DNA of 21,757 bases from Pseudomonadota bacterium (lineage in GTDB: Bacteria; Pseudomonadota; Alphaproteobacteria; Rhizobiales; Xanthobacteraceae): NCBI GenBank assembly GCA_023433965.1, contig JAEYTQ010000458.1, forward strand, positions 1-21,757, given 5' to 3'. The notes below the pieces were generated by a model that saw only the letters and a program-made list of their open reading frames with translations, had not been told where the DNA came from and did not search any database. The position numbers and the translations under genes were made by a program. Positions 8,615 to 16,272 of this stretch are shown here, in pieces; the stretch's first letter is position 1; every line of letters begins with the position of its first letter.

Positions 8615-8793
8615 GGCGTTCCTCTCTCTGTTCGCATCTCTTCCGCGGGGATGGCGGGGGAAACTACGGGGTTGCGCCGCCCCAGTCACGTCCTCGTGTT
8701 ATGCGGGAAAAGGGGGCTCTCCCGTCCAGGAACGGATGCCTCAGTGCTGCCGTTGTGATAGGCTCTGCTCGACCGGGCAACCTGGAGAGTTGA

Positions 8794-11454
8794 TTGAACG
8801 GCGTCACCCCCGAGCCGTCAGACCCGATCCGCAGCAGTGAGGCGCTGTCGCGGCTGAAGCTGGCGCAGGCCCTCGAGCGGGCCACCTATGCCATCGCCTG
8901 GGAGCTTGCTTGGCCTCATGCGGCGCGCCTGTTGACCGTCGCCGGCCTGTTCCTGGTGGTGTCCTGGGCCGGCCTCTGGCTGGCGCTGCCGTCCGTCGCG
9001 CGGGCCGTTGGCCTTGTCCTGTTTGCCGCGATCGCGGCCGCCGCCCTGTTCCCGCTGATTCGCTTCCGCTGGCCGAACCGCGATGAAGCGCTGGCCCGGC
9101 TCGACCGGGGCTCGGGCATCCGTCACCGCCCCGCCACCACGCTCACGGACACGCTGACCTCGCAGGACCCGGTGGCGCAGGCGCTGTGGCACGCGCAGCG
9201 CGAGCGCACGCTGGCCTCCCTCAAGCGCATCCGCGCCGGGTTGCCGCATCCGCGGCTCGCGCTGCACGATCCCTGGGCGCTGCGCGCCCTCGTCATGGTG
9301 ATGCTGGTTGCGACCTTCTTCGCCGCCGGCGACGAGCGCGCGATGCGGCTTGGCGCGGCCTTCAACTGGAACGGGGTGCTGGCGCCGGCCAATGTCCGCG
9401 TCGATGCCTGGGTGACGCCGCCGCTCTACACTGGCAAGCCGCCGGTCATCCTGTCGGCCGCCAACAAAGAAGCCGCGGCGTTGCCGCCCAGCGGACCATT
9501 GGCCGTCCCTGCCGGCTCGACGCTGATCGTGCGCTCCTCCGGCGGCAGCCTCGACGTCGCCGTCTCCGGCGGCCTCAAGGAGGTCGCCCCGACCGAAGCC
9601 AGCCCCAAGGGTACCAACGAAAGGCACTTCGCCATCTCCGGCGACGGTACCGCGCATGTCCGGGCGCCAACGGGCCAGCCGCAATGGGCGTTCACGGCAA
9701 CGCCGGACCGGCCGCCAACGATTGCGCTCGCCAAGGACCCGGAGCGCCAGGCGCGTGGTGCGTTGCAGCTCTCCTACAAGATCGAAGACGATTACGGCGT
9801 CACCGGCGCCGAGGCGAAGTTTGCCCCGCGATCGGCCGATGCCAAGGATGGGGTCAAGGATGACGTCAAGGACGGCACCAAGGCTGCGGCGGGAGACGGC
9901 GACACCAAGGCGGCGCCGCGTCCGCTGTTCCAGCCGCCGCAGTTTGCGCTGGCCCTGCCGAATGCGCGGACCCGCAACGGTGTCGGACAGTCAGTGAAGG
10001 ATCTCAGTGAAGATCCCTATGCCGGCGCCGAGGTCACGCTCACCCTTACGGCCAAGGACGAGGCCGGCAACGAGGCCATGAGCGAACCGTTCAACATGCG
10101 CCTGCCCGAACGGCTCTTCACCAAGCCGCTGGCGCGTGCGTTGATCGAGCAGCGTCGTATCCTCGCGCTCGACGCCAACAAGAACTCCGACGTGTATGCC
10201 GCGCTCGACGCGCTGATGATCGCGCCCGAAATGTTCACGCCGGAGCCCGGACAATATCTCGGCCTGCACAGCGTGGCCCGGGAGCTCGAGTCCGCGCGCA
10301 CCGACGATGCCCTGCGCGAGGTCGTAGCGAGCCTGTGGGCGCTCGCGGTGACGATCGAGGACGGCAAGATCTCCGACGTCGAGAAAGCGTTGCGCGCGGC
10401 CCAGGACGCGCTGAAGCAGGCGTTGGAGCGCGGCGCGAGCGACGAAGAGATCAAGAAGCTCACGCAGGATCTGCGCCAGGCGCTGAACGATTTCATGCGC
10501 CAGCTTGCCGAGCAGTTCCGCAACAACAATGATCCGCAGCAGCTGGCCCGGCCGCTCGACCCGAATACCAAGGTTCTGCGCCAGCAGGACCTGCAGAACA
10601 TGATCGACCGCATGGAGCGCCTGTCGCGCTCGGGCGACAAGGATGCCGCCAAGCAATTGCTCGAGCAGCTCCAGCAGATGCTGGAGGGTCTCCAGATGGC
10701 GCAGCCGGGGCAATCCGGCGAGAGCGACATGGAGCAGGCGCTCAACGAGCTCGGCGACATGATCCGCAAGCAGCAGCAATTGCGCGACAAGACTTTCAAG
10801 CAGGGCCAGGATTCCCGCCGCGACCGCTCGCGCGGCAAGCAGCAGGGCGATCAGTCCATGTCGGAACTGCAGCAGGACCAGCAGGGGCTGCGCGACCGCC
10901 TCAAGAAGCTGCAGGAGGAGCTTGCCAAGCGCGGCCTCGGGCAGATGGGAGAAAAGGGGCAGAAGGGCCAGCAGGGACAGAAGGGTCAGCAAGGCGACCA
11001 AGGCCAGCCCGGCCAGAACGGCGATCAGGACGGCGATCAGGGCGATGACGACGGCAGCCTGGATGCCGCCGACGGTGCCATGGGCGATGCGGGATCGAGG
11101 CTGGGCGAGGGCAACGCCGACGGAGCCGTGGACTCGCAGGGCAAGGCGCTCGACGCGATGCGCAAGGGCGCGCAGAAGTTGGCCGAGGCGATGCAGCAGG
11201 GCGATGGTGACGGCCAGGGCAACGGCCCCGGCCAGCGCGCCGGCCGTCAGCAGAGCGGCGGCAACCAGACCGACCCGCTTGGCCGTCCGCTGCACGGGCG
11301 CGAATATGGCGACGATTACACGGTCAAGATCCCCGGCGAGATCGATACCCAGCGTGTCCGCCGCATTCTCGAAGAGCTCCGCCGCCGCCTCGGCGACCCC
11401 TCGCGCCCGCAGATCGAGCTCGACTATATCGAGCGGCTGCTGAAGGAGTTTTGA
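8794..11454 (+). CDS. Large membrane protein, TIGR02302 / DUF4175 family
   Basis: An 886-residue protein of an alphaproteobacterial family with no established function. Three hydrophobic helices lie at about residues 43-66, 70-90 and 162-178. A long soluble region follows, and then a very Gln-rich, probably coiled-coil section (about 500-720) with many QQ and LQQM motifs. Next is a low-complexity Gly/Gln/Asp tract with nine consecutive Gly-X-Y triplets (residues 719-745). The end is an ordered conserved tail containing DPLGRPLHGREYGDDYTVKI and RRILEELRRRLGDPSRP. The start is TTG with GGAGAG six bases upstream. It is divergent from the decarboxylase-like gene. The family call comes from the overall architecture and this C-terminal tail. 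Confidence 0.85.
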   Translation: MNGVTPEPSDPIRSSEALSRLKLAQALERATYAIAWELAWPHAARLLTVAGLFLVVSWAGLWLALPSVARAVGLVLFAAIAAAALFPLIRFRWPNRDEALARLDRGSGIRHRPATTLTDTLTSQDPVAQALWHAQRERTLASLKRIRAGLPHPRLALHDPWALRALVMVMLVATFFAAGDERAMRLGAAFNWNGVLAPANVRVDAWVTPPLYTGKPPVILSAANKEAAALPPSGPLAVPAGSTLIVRSSGGSLDVAVSGGLKEVAPTEASPKGTNERHFAISGDGTAHVRAPTGQPQWAFTATPDRPPTIALAKDPERQARGALQLSYKIEDDYGVTGAEAKFAPRSADAKDGVKDDVKDGTKAAAGDGDTKAAPRPLFQPPQFALALPNARTRNGVGQSVKDLSEDPYAGAEVTLTLTAKDEAGNEAMSEPFNMRLPERLFTKPLARALIEQRRILALDANKNSDVYAALDALMIAPEMFTPEPGQYLGLHSVARELESARTDDALREVVASLWALAVTIEDGKISDVEKALRAAQDALKQALERGASDEEIKKLTQDLRQALNDFMRQLAEQFRNNNDPQQLARPLDPNTKVLRQQDLQNMIDRMERLSRSGDKDAAKQLLEQLQQMLEGLQMAQPGQSGESDMEQALNELGDMIRKQQQLRDKTFKQGQDSRRDRSRGKQQGDQSMSELQQDQQGLRDRLKKLQEELAKRGLGQMGEKGQKGQQGQKGQQGDQGQPGQNGDQDGDQGDDDGSLDAADGAMGDAGSRLGEGNADGAVDSQGKALDAMRKGAQKLAEAMQQGDGDGQGNGPGQRAGRQQSGGNQTDPLGRPLHGREYGDDYTVKIPGEIDTQRVRRILEELRRRLGDPSRPQIELDYIERLLKEF

Positions 11455-11462
11455 GGCGCACT

Positions 11463-11535
11463 AGTAGCCCGGATAAGCGAAGCGATATCCGGCGCTGCCG
11501 GTCCCGCATCTCGCTGCGCTCATGCGGGCCGCGAA
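11463..11535. repeat. Two-hairpin intergenic palindromic element
   Basis: The first hairpin is CCGGATA (11469-11475) with TATCCGG (11486-11492) around the loop AGCGAAGCGA. The second is CCCGCAT (11503-11509) with ATGCGGG (11522-11528). It fills the gap between the convergent stops of the DUF4175 gene and the response regulator, so it may serve as a terminator for one or both. It resembles short palindromes common between Bradyrhizobium genes. Confidence 0.65.
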
Positions 11536-11544
11536 TGGCTGCTG

Positions 11545-11919
11545 CTACCCCTTCCTGGCCGCCAGCGCATCGGCCACCGCGGTGCGGATGTCCGCCACCG
11601 AGAACGGCTTGGTGACGACGTCATGCACCAGCGCATTCAGGTTCGAGGCGCGCTCGCGCTGGTCGGCAAAGCCGGTCATCAGCAAGATGGTCAGATCAGG
11701 GAAATCGCGCGCGACGGAGAGCGCCAGCGCGATGCCGTCCATCACCGGCATTTGGATGTCCGTGAGCAACAGGTCGAAGTCGCCGCCCTCGCGGGTCAGG
11801 ATCTCCAGGGCCTCGGCGCCATCCTGGGCGGTGACGATCTCGTGGCCGTCCATGGCAATGGCGCGCGCCACCAGCGTGCGCATCGAATCCTCGTCGTCGG
11901 CGATCAGGATTTTCGGCAT
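11545..11919 (-). CDS. cpdR: Single-domain response regulator, CpdR-like
   Basis: A 124-residue receiver domain with no output domain. Asp8 and Asp9 form the acidic pocket, Asp54 in LLLTDIQMPVMDG is the phospho-acceptor, and Thr82 and Lys104 (VTKPFS) complete the switch. The stretch LLMTGFADQRERASNLNALV matches rhizobial CpdR proteins as I remember them. CpdR controls ClpXP-mediated proteolysis in the cell cycle, being active when unphosphorylated (known from Caulobacter and Sinorhizobium). The family also has paralogues, so this could be a related regulator. The start is an ATG with AAGG about 10 bases upstream. It lies 38 bases downstream of the zinc-ribbon gene and is probably cotranscribed with it. 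Confidence 0.75.
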   Translation of the reverse strand: MPKILIADDEDSMRTLVARAIAMDGHEIVTAQDGAEALEILTREGGDFDLLLTDIQMPVMDGIALALSVARDFPDLTILLMTGFADQRERASNLNALVHDVVTKPFSVADIRTAVADALAARKG

Positions 11920-11957
11920 CAGACCAACCTTGGGATCAATCTCCCCCGAGGGGGCGA

Positions 11958-12836
11958 TTATACGCTGCCGCCGGCAATGTCGCGCCGATTGAAGAAGCGA
12001 ACGTCGATATTCCGGCCCTCCGGCGGCGGCGAGGCCAGGCGCGAGCGGAAGAAGGCGCGCTCGCCGGGCCGGAGCACGGTCTGTTCCAGCACCGTATTCC
12101 AGGCGTAGATTTCCGCCCCTTGCGCGTCACGCACGGCAAAGCGCAGGCGCGGAATGTCGAGCGGCTTCTTGCCCTGCCCCACGATCACGCCCTCGATCAC
12201 CAGCACCTGCTTACCGTCCACGGTTTCGCTGGAAAGCTTGACGTCCTTGAAGGCGAGGCCGCGCAGATTCACCTCGAGCCCGACCATCTTGTAGAACGCC
12301 GCCGTCTGGGGCAGCAGCCGCACCACGTCGCCGCGCCAGATCACCAGGGCCAGCACCAGCGCGCCCATCGCGGCGCAGGCGGTCGGCAGGCCGAGATAGG
12401 ATTTGCGCGGAGCAGGTGTCGCGAGGGGGCGGCTCACCCGCGCGCCGCGGCGGCTGAACAGGCCGCGGAACCAGGACTGGTGCTGCACGCCGACGGCCTC
12501 TTCCTCGGCCTGCCGGGCCGCCGCCGCCCATTCGTCCTCGGTGTCGCGGGCCTGCTCCTCCGGCCAGTCGCTGGCGATCGAGGGGCTGTCGACGACCGGC
12601 GCCTCGGCGGAGCCGTCGTCCTGGGCATAGGAGTTCCATTGCTCGGCGAGGTCGGACTGGTCGTCGGCTCGGCTGGCAGCGGCCATCGCGGGAACGGACG
12701 CCTCCTCGATGGCGTCCTCGGCATGGGCGATCCAGGTCTCCTTGCAGCGGGAGCAGCGGACCGCTCGTCCGTTCGCCCCAAGGCTCGCGAGCTTGATGGC
12801 GTAGGATGTCATACAATGGGGGCAGACGATATGCAT
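11958..12836 (-). CDS. MJ0042-type zinc-ribbon protein with DUF3426 domain
   Basis: A 292-residue protein. The N-terminal zinc ribbon has cysteines 5, 8, 28 and 31 (CPHC, then CSRC), the MJ0042 pattern. An acidic linker follows (about 40-130), then one transmembrane helix at about 148-168 (YLGLPTACAAMGALVLALVI), then a C-terminal extracytoplasmic DUF3426 domain at about 175-285 including RFAVRDAQGAEIYAWN and PGERAFFRSRLASPP. The ribbon would sit in the cytoplasm. The function is unknown for the family. The start MHIVCPHC has AAGG about 8 bases upstream; an ATG six codons earlier is less likely. It is divergent from ftsE across a 191-base gap, in which I see no RNA or clear operator. Confidence 0.85.
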   Translation of the reverse strand: MHIVCPHCMTSYAIKLASLGANGRAVRCSRCKETWIAHAEDAIEEASVPAMAAASRADDQSDLAEQWNSYAQDDGSAEAPVVDSPSIASDWPEEQARDTEDEWAAAARQAEEEAVGVQHQSWFRGLFSRRGARVSRPLATPAPRKSYLGLPTACAAMGALVLALVIWRGDVVRLLPQTAAFYKMVGLEVNLRGLAFKDVKLSSETVDGKQVLVIEGVIVGQGKKPLDIPRLRFAVRDAQGAEIYAWNTVLEQTVLRPGERAFFRSRLASPPPEGRNIDVRFFNRRDIAGGSV

Positions 12837-13027
12837 GGACGAGCCTTGATGCATGAACGAAGTCGTGGACCGGTCTTGACGCTGCCACGGTCGTGGAGAA
12901 CCGGGCGCCCTTCATGCTACAGGGCGACCGTTAACGAACCGGAAACCATAACGGCGGCAAAACCCGTTGATCGCGCCCGGCGGAGCGCCGCAATGCGAGC
13001 CGCATCCCCTCTCGAACGGAGCTGAGC

Positions 13028-13687
13028 TTGGTTCGGTTCGAAAATGTCGGATTGCGTTACGGCCTGGGGCCGGAGATCCTGCGCGATCTCAGCTTCCATA
13101 TCCCGGCGCATTCCTTCCAGTTCCTCACCGGACCGTCGGGTGCCGGCAAGACCTCCCTGCTGCGCCTGTTGTTCCTGTCGCATCGGCCGACGCGGGGTCT
13201 CGTCAATCTGTTCGGCCACGACATCTCGCAGCTCGGCAAGGACGAGATCGCGGATTTGCGCAAGCGCATCGGCATCGTGCTCCAGGATTTCCGTCTGCTC
13301 GACCATATGACGACCTACGAGAACGTCGCGTTGCCGTTCCGCGTGATGGGCCGCAGCGAGTCGAGCTACCGCAAGGAGGTGATCGACCTGCTGCGCTGGG
13401 TTGGACTCGGCGACCGCATGGACGCGTTGCCGCCGATCCTGTCGGGCGGCGAGAAGCAGCGCGCGGCGATCGCGCGTGCCGTAATCTCGCGGCCGCAGCT
13501 GCTGCTCGCGGACGAGCCGACCGGGAGCGTCGATCCGACGCTCGGCCGCCGCCTCTTGCGGCTGTTCATCGAGCTCAACAAATCAGGCACCGCCGTCATC
13601 ATCGCGACCCACGACATCGGCCTGATGGACCAGTACGAGGCGCGGCGCCTGGTGCTGCATCAGGGACGGCTGCACGTCTATGAGTAG
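13028..13687 (+). CDS. ftsE: Cell division ATP-binding protein FtsE
   Basis: ABC ATPase that, with FtsX, links divisome assembly to peptidoglycan hydrolase activation at the inner membrane. It has 219 residues, the usual size. Walker A is GPSGAGKT at residues 35-42, the Q-loop is VLQDFRLLDH, the ABC signature is LSGGEKQR at 138-145, Walker B is LLLADEPTG at 158-166, and the switch histidine is His195. The start codon is TTG, with GGAG seven bases upstream. The stop overlaps the start of ftsX by 8 bases, so translation is coupled. All catalytic residues are present. Confidence 0.94.
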   Translation: MVRFENVGLRYGLGPEILRDLSFHIPAHSFQFLTGPSGAGKTSLLRLLFLSHRPTRGLVNLFGHDISQLGKDEIADLRKRIGIVLQDFRLLDHMTTYENVALPFRVMGRSESSYRKEVIDLLRWVGLGDRMDALPPILSGGEKQRAAIARAVISRPQLLLADEPTGSVDPTLGRRLLRLFIELNKSGTAVIIATHDIGLMDQYEARRLVLHQGRLHVYE

Positions 13688-14648
13688 GACCGACGAGCGC
13701 GGCGTGCTGATCGACCTCGGGCAGGAGCGTCCGCAGCTTCCGGCCAAGGCGCGCAACATGTCGCCGATCGTGCCGCGCGCCTCGATCCACGGCAGGGCGC
13801 TGGTCGCCGTCGTCGCCATCATGACCTTCCTCGCCTCGATGGCCACGGGGTCGGTACTGCTGGTGAGCGCCTCCGCCGCCGAATGGCAGTCGGACGTCGC
13901 GAGCGAGATCACCATCCAGATTCGTCCGCAGGCCGGCCGTGATCTCGATCGCGACACCGCGGCGGTGACCGAGGCGATGCGCACGCAAGCCGGCATCGTC
14001 GAGGTCAGACCGTTCACAAGGGACGAGAGCGGCAAGCTGCTCGAACCCTGGCTCGGCACCGGGCTGTCAATGGACGATCTGCCGGTGCCGCGCATGATCA
14101 TCGCCCGCGTGCAACCGGGCACGCCGCTCGATCTCGGCGTCTTGCGCGCGCGCGTCACCGAAGTCGCGCCGAGCGCGAGCGTCGACGATCATCGTGCCTG
14201 GATCGAGCGCATGCGCTTGATGACGAACGCGACCGTTCTGGCCGGCCTCGGCATCCTCGCGCTCGTCATCATCGCCACCATCATCTCGGTCTCTTTCGCG
14301 ACCCGCGGCGCCATGGCGGCGAACCGTCCGATCGTCGAGGTCCTGCATTTCGTCGGTGCCGGCGACCGCTACATCGCCAACCATTTCCTGCGTCATTTCC
14401 TCAGGCTGGGCCTCGAGGGCGGCGTGATCGGCGGCGGTGCCGCCATGCTGCTGTTCGGCTTCTCCGAGTCCATCGCCGGCTGGTTTTCCGGTACCCCCGT
14501 CGGCGACCAGTTCGCCGCGCTGCTCGGCACCTTCTCGTTGCGGCCGTCCGGCTACATCGTGCTCGCCGTCCAGGCCGTGCTGATCGGTGCCATCACCGCG
14601 GTCGCCTCGCGTCAGACGCTGTTCGCGACGCTGAACGACGTCGACTAG
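13680..14648 (+). CDS. ftsX: Cell division permease FtsX
   Basis: Four-helix membrane partner of FtsE, 322 residues. Predicted helices are at about 38-64, 184-206, 243-266 and 290-310, the FtsX layout. The large loop between helices 1 and 2 (about 65-183) is the extracytoplasmic domain that contacts periplasmic regulators in other species. A long cytoplasmic N-terminus (about 37 residues) is usual in rhizobia. The motif GAGDRYIANHFLRHF between helices 2 and 3 is a conserved cytoplasmic coupling region. It overlaps ftsE by 8 bases and is followed 70 bases later by the YdcF-like gene. Confidence 0.92.
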   Translation: MSRTDERGVLIDLGQERPQLPAKARNMSPIVPRASIHGRALVAVVAIMTFLASMATGSVLLVSASAAEWQSDVASEITIQIRPQAGRDLDRDTAAVTEAMRTQAGIVEVRPFTRDESGKLLEPWLGTGLSMDDLPVPRMIIARVQPGTPLDLGVLRARVTEVAPSASVDDHRAWIERMRLMTNATVLAGLGILALVIIATIISVSFATRGAMAANRPIVEVLHFVGAGDRYIANHFLRHFLRLGLEGGVIGGGAAMLLFGFSESIAGWFSGTPVGDQFAALLGTFSLRPSGYIVLAVQAVLIGAITAVASRQTLFATLNDVD

Positions 14649-14718
14649 TTGAGAAACCGGACTCCACTTCGCCTCAAAACGTCATAAAATCACTTAGGGA
14701 AGGGACTACCGACATCGC

Positions 14719-15423
14719 ATGACCGCGCCGACCGACGATCAATCGCCGAAACTGCCGCGCGGCTGGCTGCGCGCGACCATCGTATCGATGATCGCGCTTG
14801 CCTTCGTCGGCGCGGCGGCGGGCTTCATTGCGTTCCTGGCGCAATTGCGCGGGGCCGAGAAGGTGCCGGATCGCAAGGCGGACGGCATCGTGGTCCTGAC
14901 CGGTGGCTCCTCGCGGGTGTCGGACGCGATGGAGCTGCTCGCAGCCGGCTATGGCAGGCGGCTCCTGATCTCCGGCGTGCATCCGCCCTCGACGGCGAGC
15001 GACATCTCCCGCACCTTGCCGGAAAACCAGTCCTTCATGACCTGCTGCGTCGACCTCGACCGCACCGCGCTCACGACCCGCGGCAATGCCGCAGAGGCGC
15101 GGCGCTGGGCCGATGGGCGCCGGTTCGAATCGCTGATCGTGGTCACCTCCAACTATCACATGCCGCGCGCGCTGGTGGAATTCTCGCATGCGATGCCGCA
15201 GACGACGCTGATCCCGTTTGCGGTGGTCGGCGACAAATGGCGCGAGGAGCCGTGGTGGACCTCGGGCTCGACCTTGCGGTTGCTCCTGTCGGAGTACGTC
15301 AAGTACGTCGCGGCAGAGCTCAGGGTCCGGCTGGAGGATTTCGGGATTGACCTTTGGCCCGAGATGTCGGAGCAGCCTGCAGGCCAGAAGCCGAAGCGGC
15401 CCGCCACCGCGCAGGCCAATTGA
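14719..15423 (+). CDS. YdcF / DUF218 family membrane-anchored protein
   Basis: A 234-residue protein with one N-terminal helix at about 21-43 (IVSMIALAFVGAAAGFIAFL) and a DUF218 domain behind it. Family motifs are DGIVVLTGGSSRVSDAMEL near residue 55, ALTTRGNAAEARRW, and IVVTSNYHMPRALVEF. Related proteins include E. coli SanA and YdcF, linked to envelope permeability; their chemistry is not settled. It stands between ftsX and plsC, which fits an envelope role. The start is an ATG after a GGAAGGGA tract lying 14 or more bases upstream, so the ribosome-binding site is not ideal. Confidence 0.85.
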   Translation: MTAPTDDQSPKLPRGWLRATIVSMIALAFVGAAAGFIAFLAQLRGAEKVPDRKADGIVVLTGGSSRVSDAMELLAAGYGRRLLISGVHPPSTASDISRTLPENQSFMTCCVDLDRTALTTRGNAAEARRWADGRRFESLIVVTSNYHMPRALVEFSHAMPQTTLIPFAVVGDKWREEPWWTSGSTLRLLLSEYVKYVAAELRVRLEDFGIDLWPEMSEQPAGQKPKRPATAQAN

Positions 15424-15445
15424 CGGGCAATTGATCGGACCATCG

Positions 15446-16219
15446 ATGTTCTTGATTTTCCTGCGCTCGCTCGTGTTCAACGTGCTGTTCTACGCGGTGC
15501 TGGTGTGCTTGGCGATCGTGGCGCTGCCGACCTTCGCACTGCCGCCGCGCGCGATGCTGACGGTCGCCGAATGGTGGGCGAAGGCAACGCTGTTCCTGAT
15601 GCGCGTGGTCTGCAACATCAAGGTGGAATTCCGGGGCGTCGAGAACATTCCGAAAGGCCCGCTGCTGATCGTGGCCAAGCATCAGTCGTTCTGGGAGACG
15701 TTCGTGCTGCCGGGATTCTTCCACCGACCGATCTTCATCCTGAAGCGCCAGCTGATGCAGATTCCGGTGTTCGGTCAGTTCCTGGTCAAGACCGGAATGA
15801 TCGCGATCGACCGCAATGCCGGCGTGAAGGCGCTGCTCGACATGACGCGGCGGGCGCGCGAGGCCGTGCGCAGCGGAAAGCAACTCGTCATCTTTCCGGA
15901 AGGCACGCGCCGCGCGCCGGGCGCGCCGCCCGATTACAAGACCGGCTTTGCCCAGATCTATTCGTCCTGCGGCGTACCGTGCCTGCCGGTCGCGCTCAAT
16001 TCCGGTCTGTTCTGGCCCCGCCGCACCTTCATGCGCTATCCGGGCACGCTGTTGGTGGAATTCCTCGCGCCCCTGCCGCCGGGCCTGCCGAAGGACGAGT
16101 TTCTCGCGCGCGTGCAAGCCGACATCGAGGAGGCGACCGGCCGTCTCGTCGAAGCGGGCCGGAAAGAGCAGGAGCAGTTGATCGGCTCCGCGCCGAGCTA
16201 CGCGCCGATTGGCGGCTGA
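15446..16219 (+). CDS. plsC: 1-acyl-sn-glycerol-3-phosphate acyltransferase (PlsC-type)
   Basis: Transfers an acyl chain to lysophosphatidic acid, giving phosphatidic acid for membrane lipids; inner membrane, cytoplasmic face. It has 257 residues. An N-terminal helix is at about 3-27. The catalytic motif is KHQSFWETF, in which His79 is followed five residues later by Glu84, an H(X)4E form of the usual H(X)4D. The phosphate-binding motif FPEGTRRAPG is at about 150-159, and a Pro-rich block near 180-190 is also typical. The start MFLIFLRSLVF has GGACC about seven bases upstream. The gap to the YdcF-like gene is 22 bases, so the block ftsEX-ydcF-plsC may be one transcript. It converges on the sulfatase-family gene, whose stop is 53 bases away. 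Confidence 0.9.
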   Translation: MFLIFLRSLVFNVLFYAVLVCLAIVALPTFALPPRAMLTVAEWWAKATLFLMRVVCNIKVEFRGVENIPKGPLLIVAKHQSFWETFVLPGFFHRPIFILKRQLMQIPVFGQFLVKTGMIAIDRNAGVKALLDMTRRAREAVRSGKQLVIFPEGTRRAPGAPPDYKTGFAQIYSSCGVPCLPVALNSGLFWPRRTFMRYPGTLLVEFLAPLPPGLPKDEFLARVQADIEEATGRLVEAGRKEQEQLIGSAPSYAPIGG

Positions 16220-16272
16220 GGTCGCGGCTCGCCTGCCGCCCCGATTCAATCTGCCGGCTCGGCCGTGTCCTT

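Noticed and set aside
9991..11295. 434-codon minus-strand, Leu-rich open frame antisense to the DUF4175 gene
   Set aside because: Its Leu/Ala repeats are the reverse complement of the Gln/Lys-rich codons of the real gene and only imitate membrane helices.
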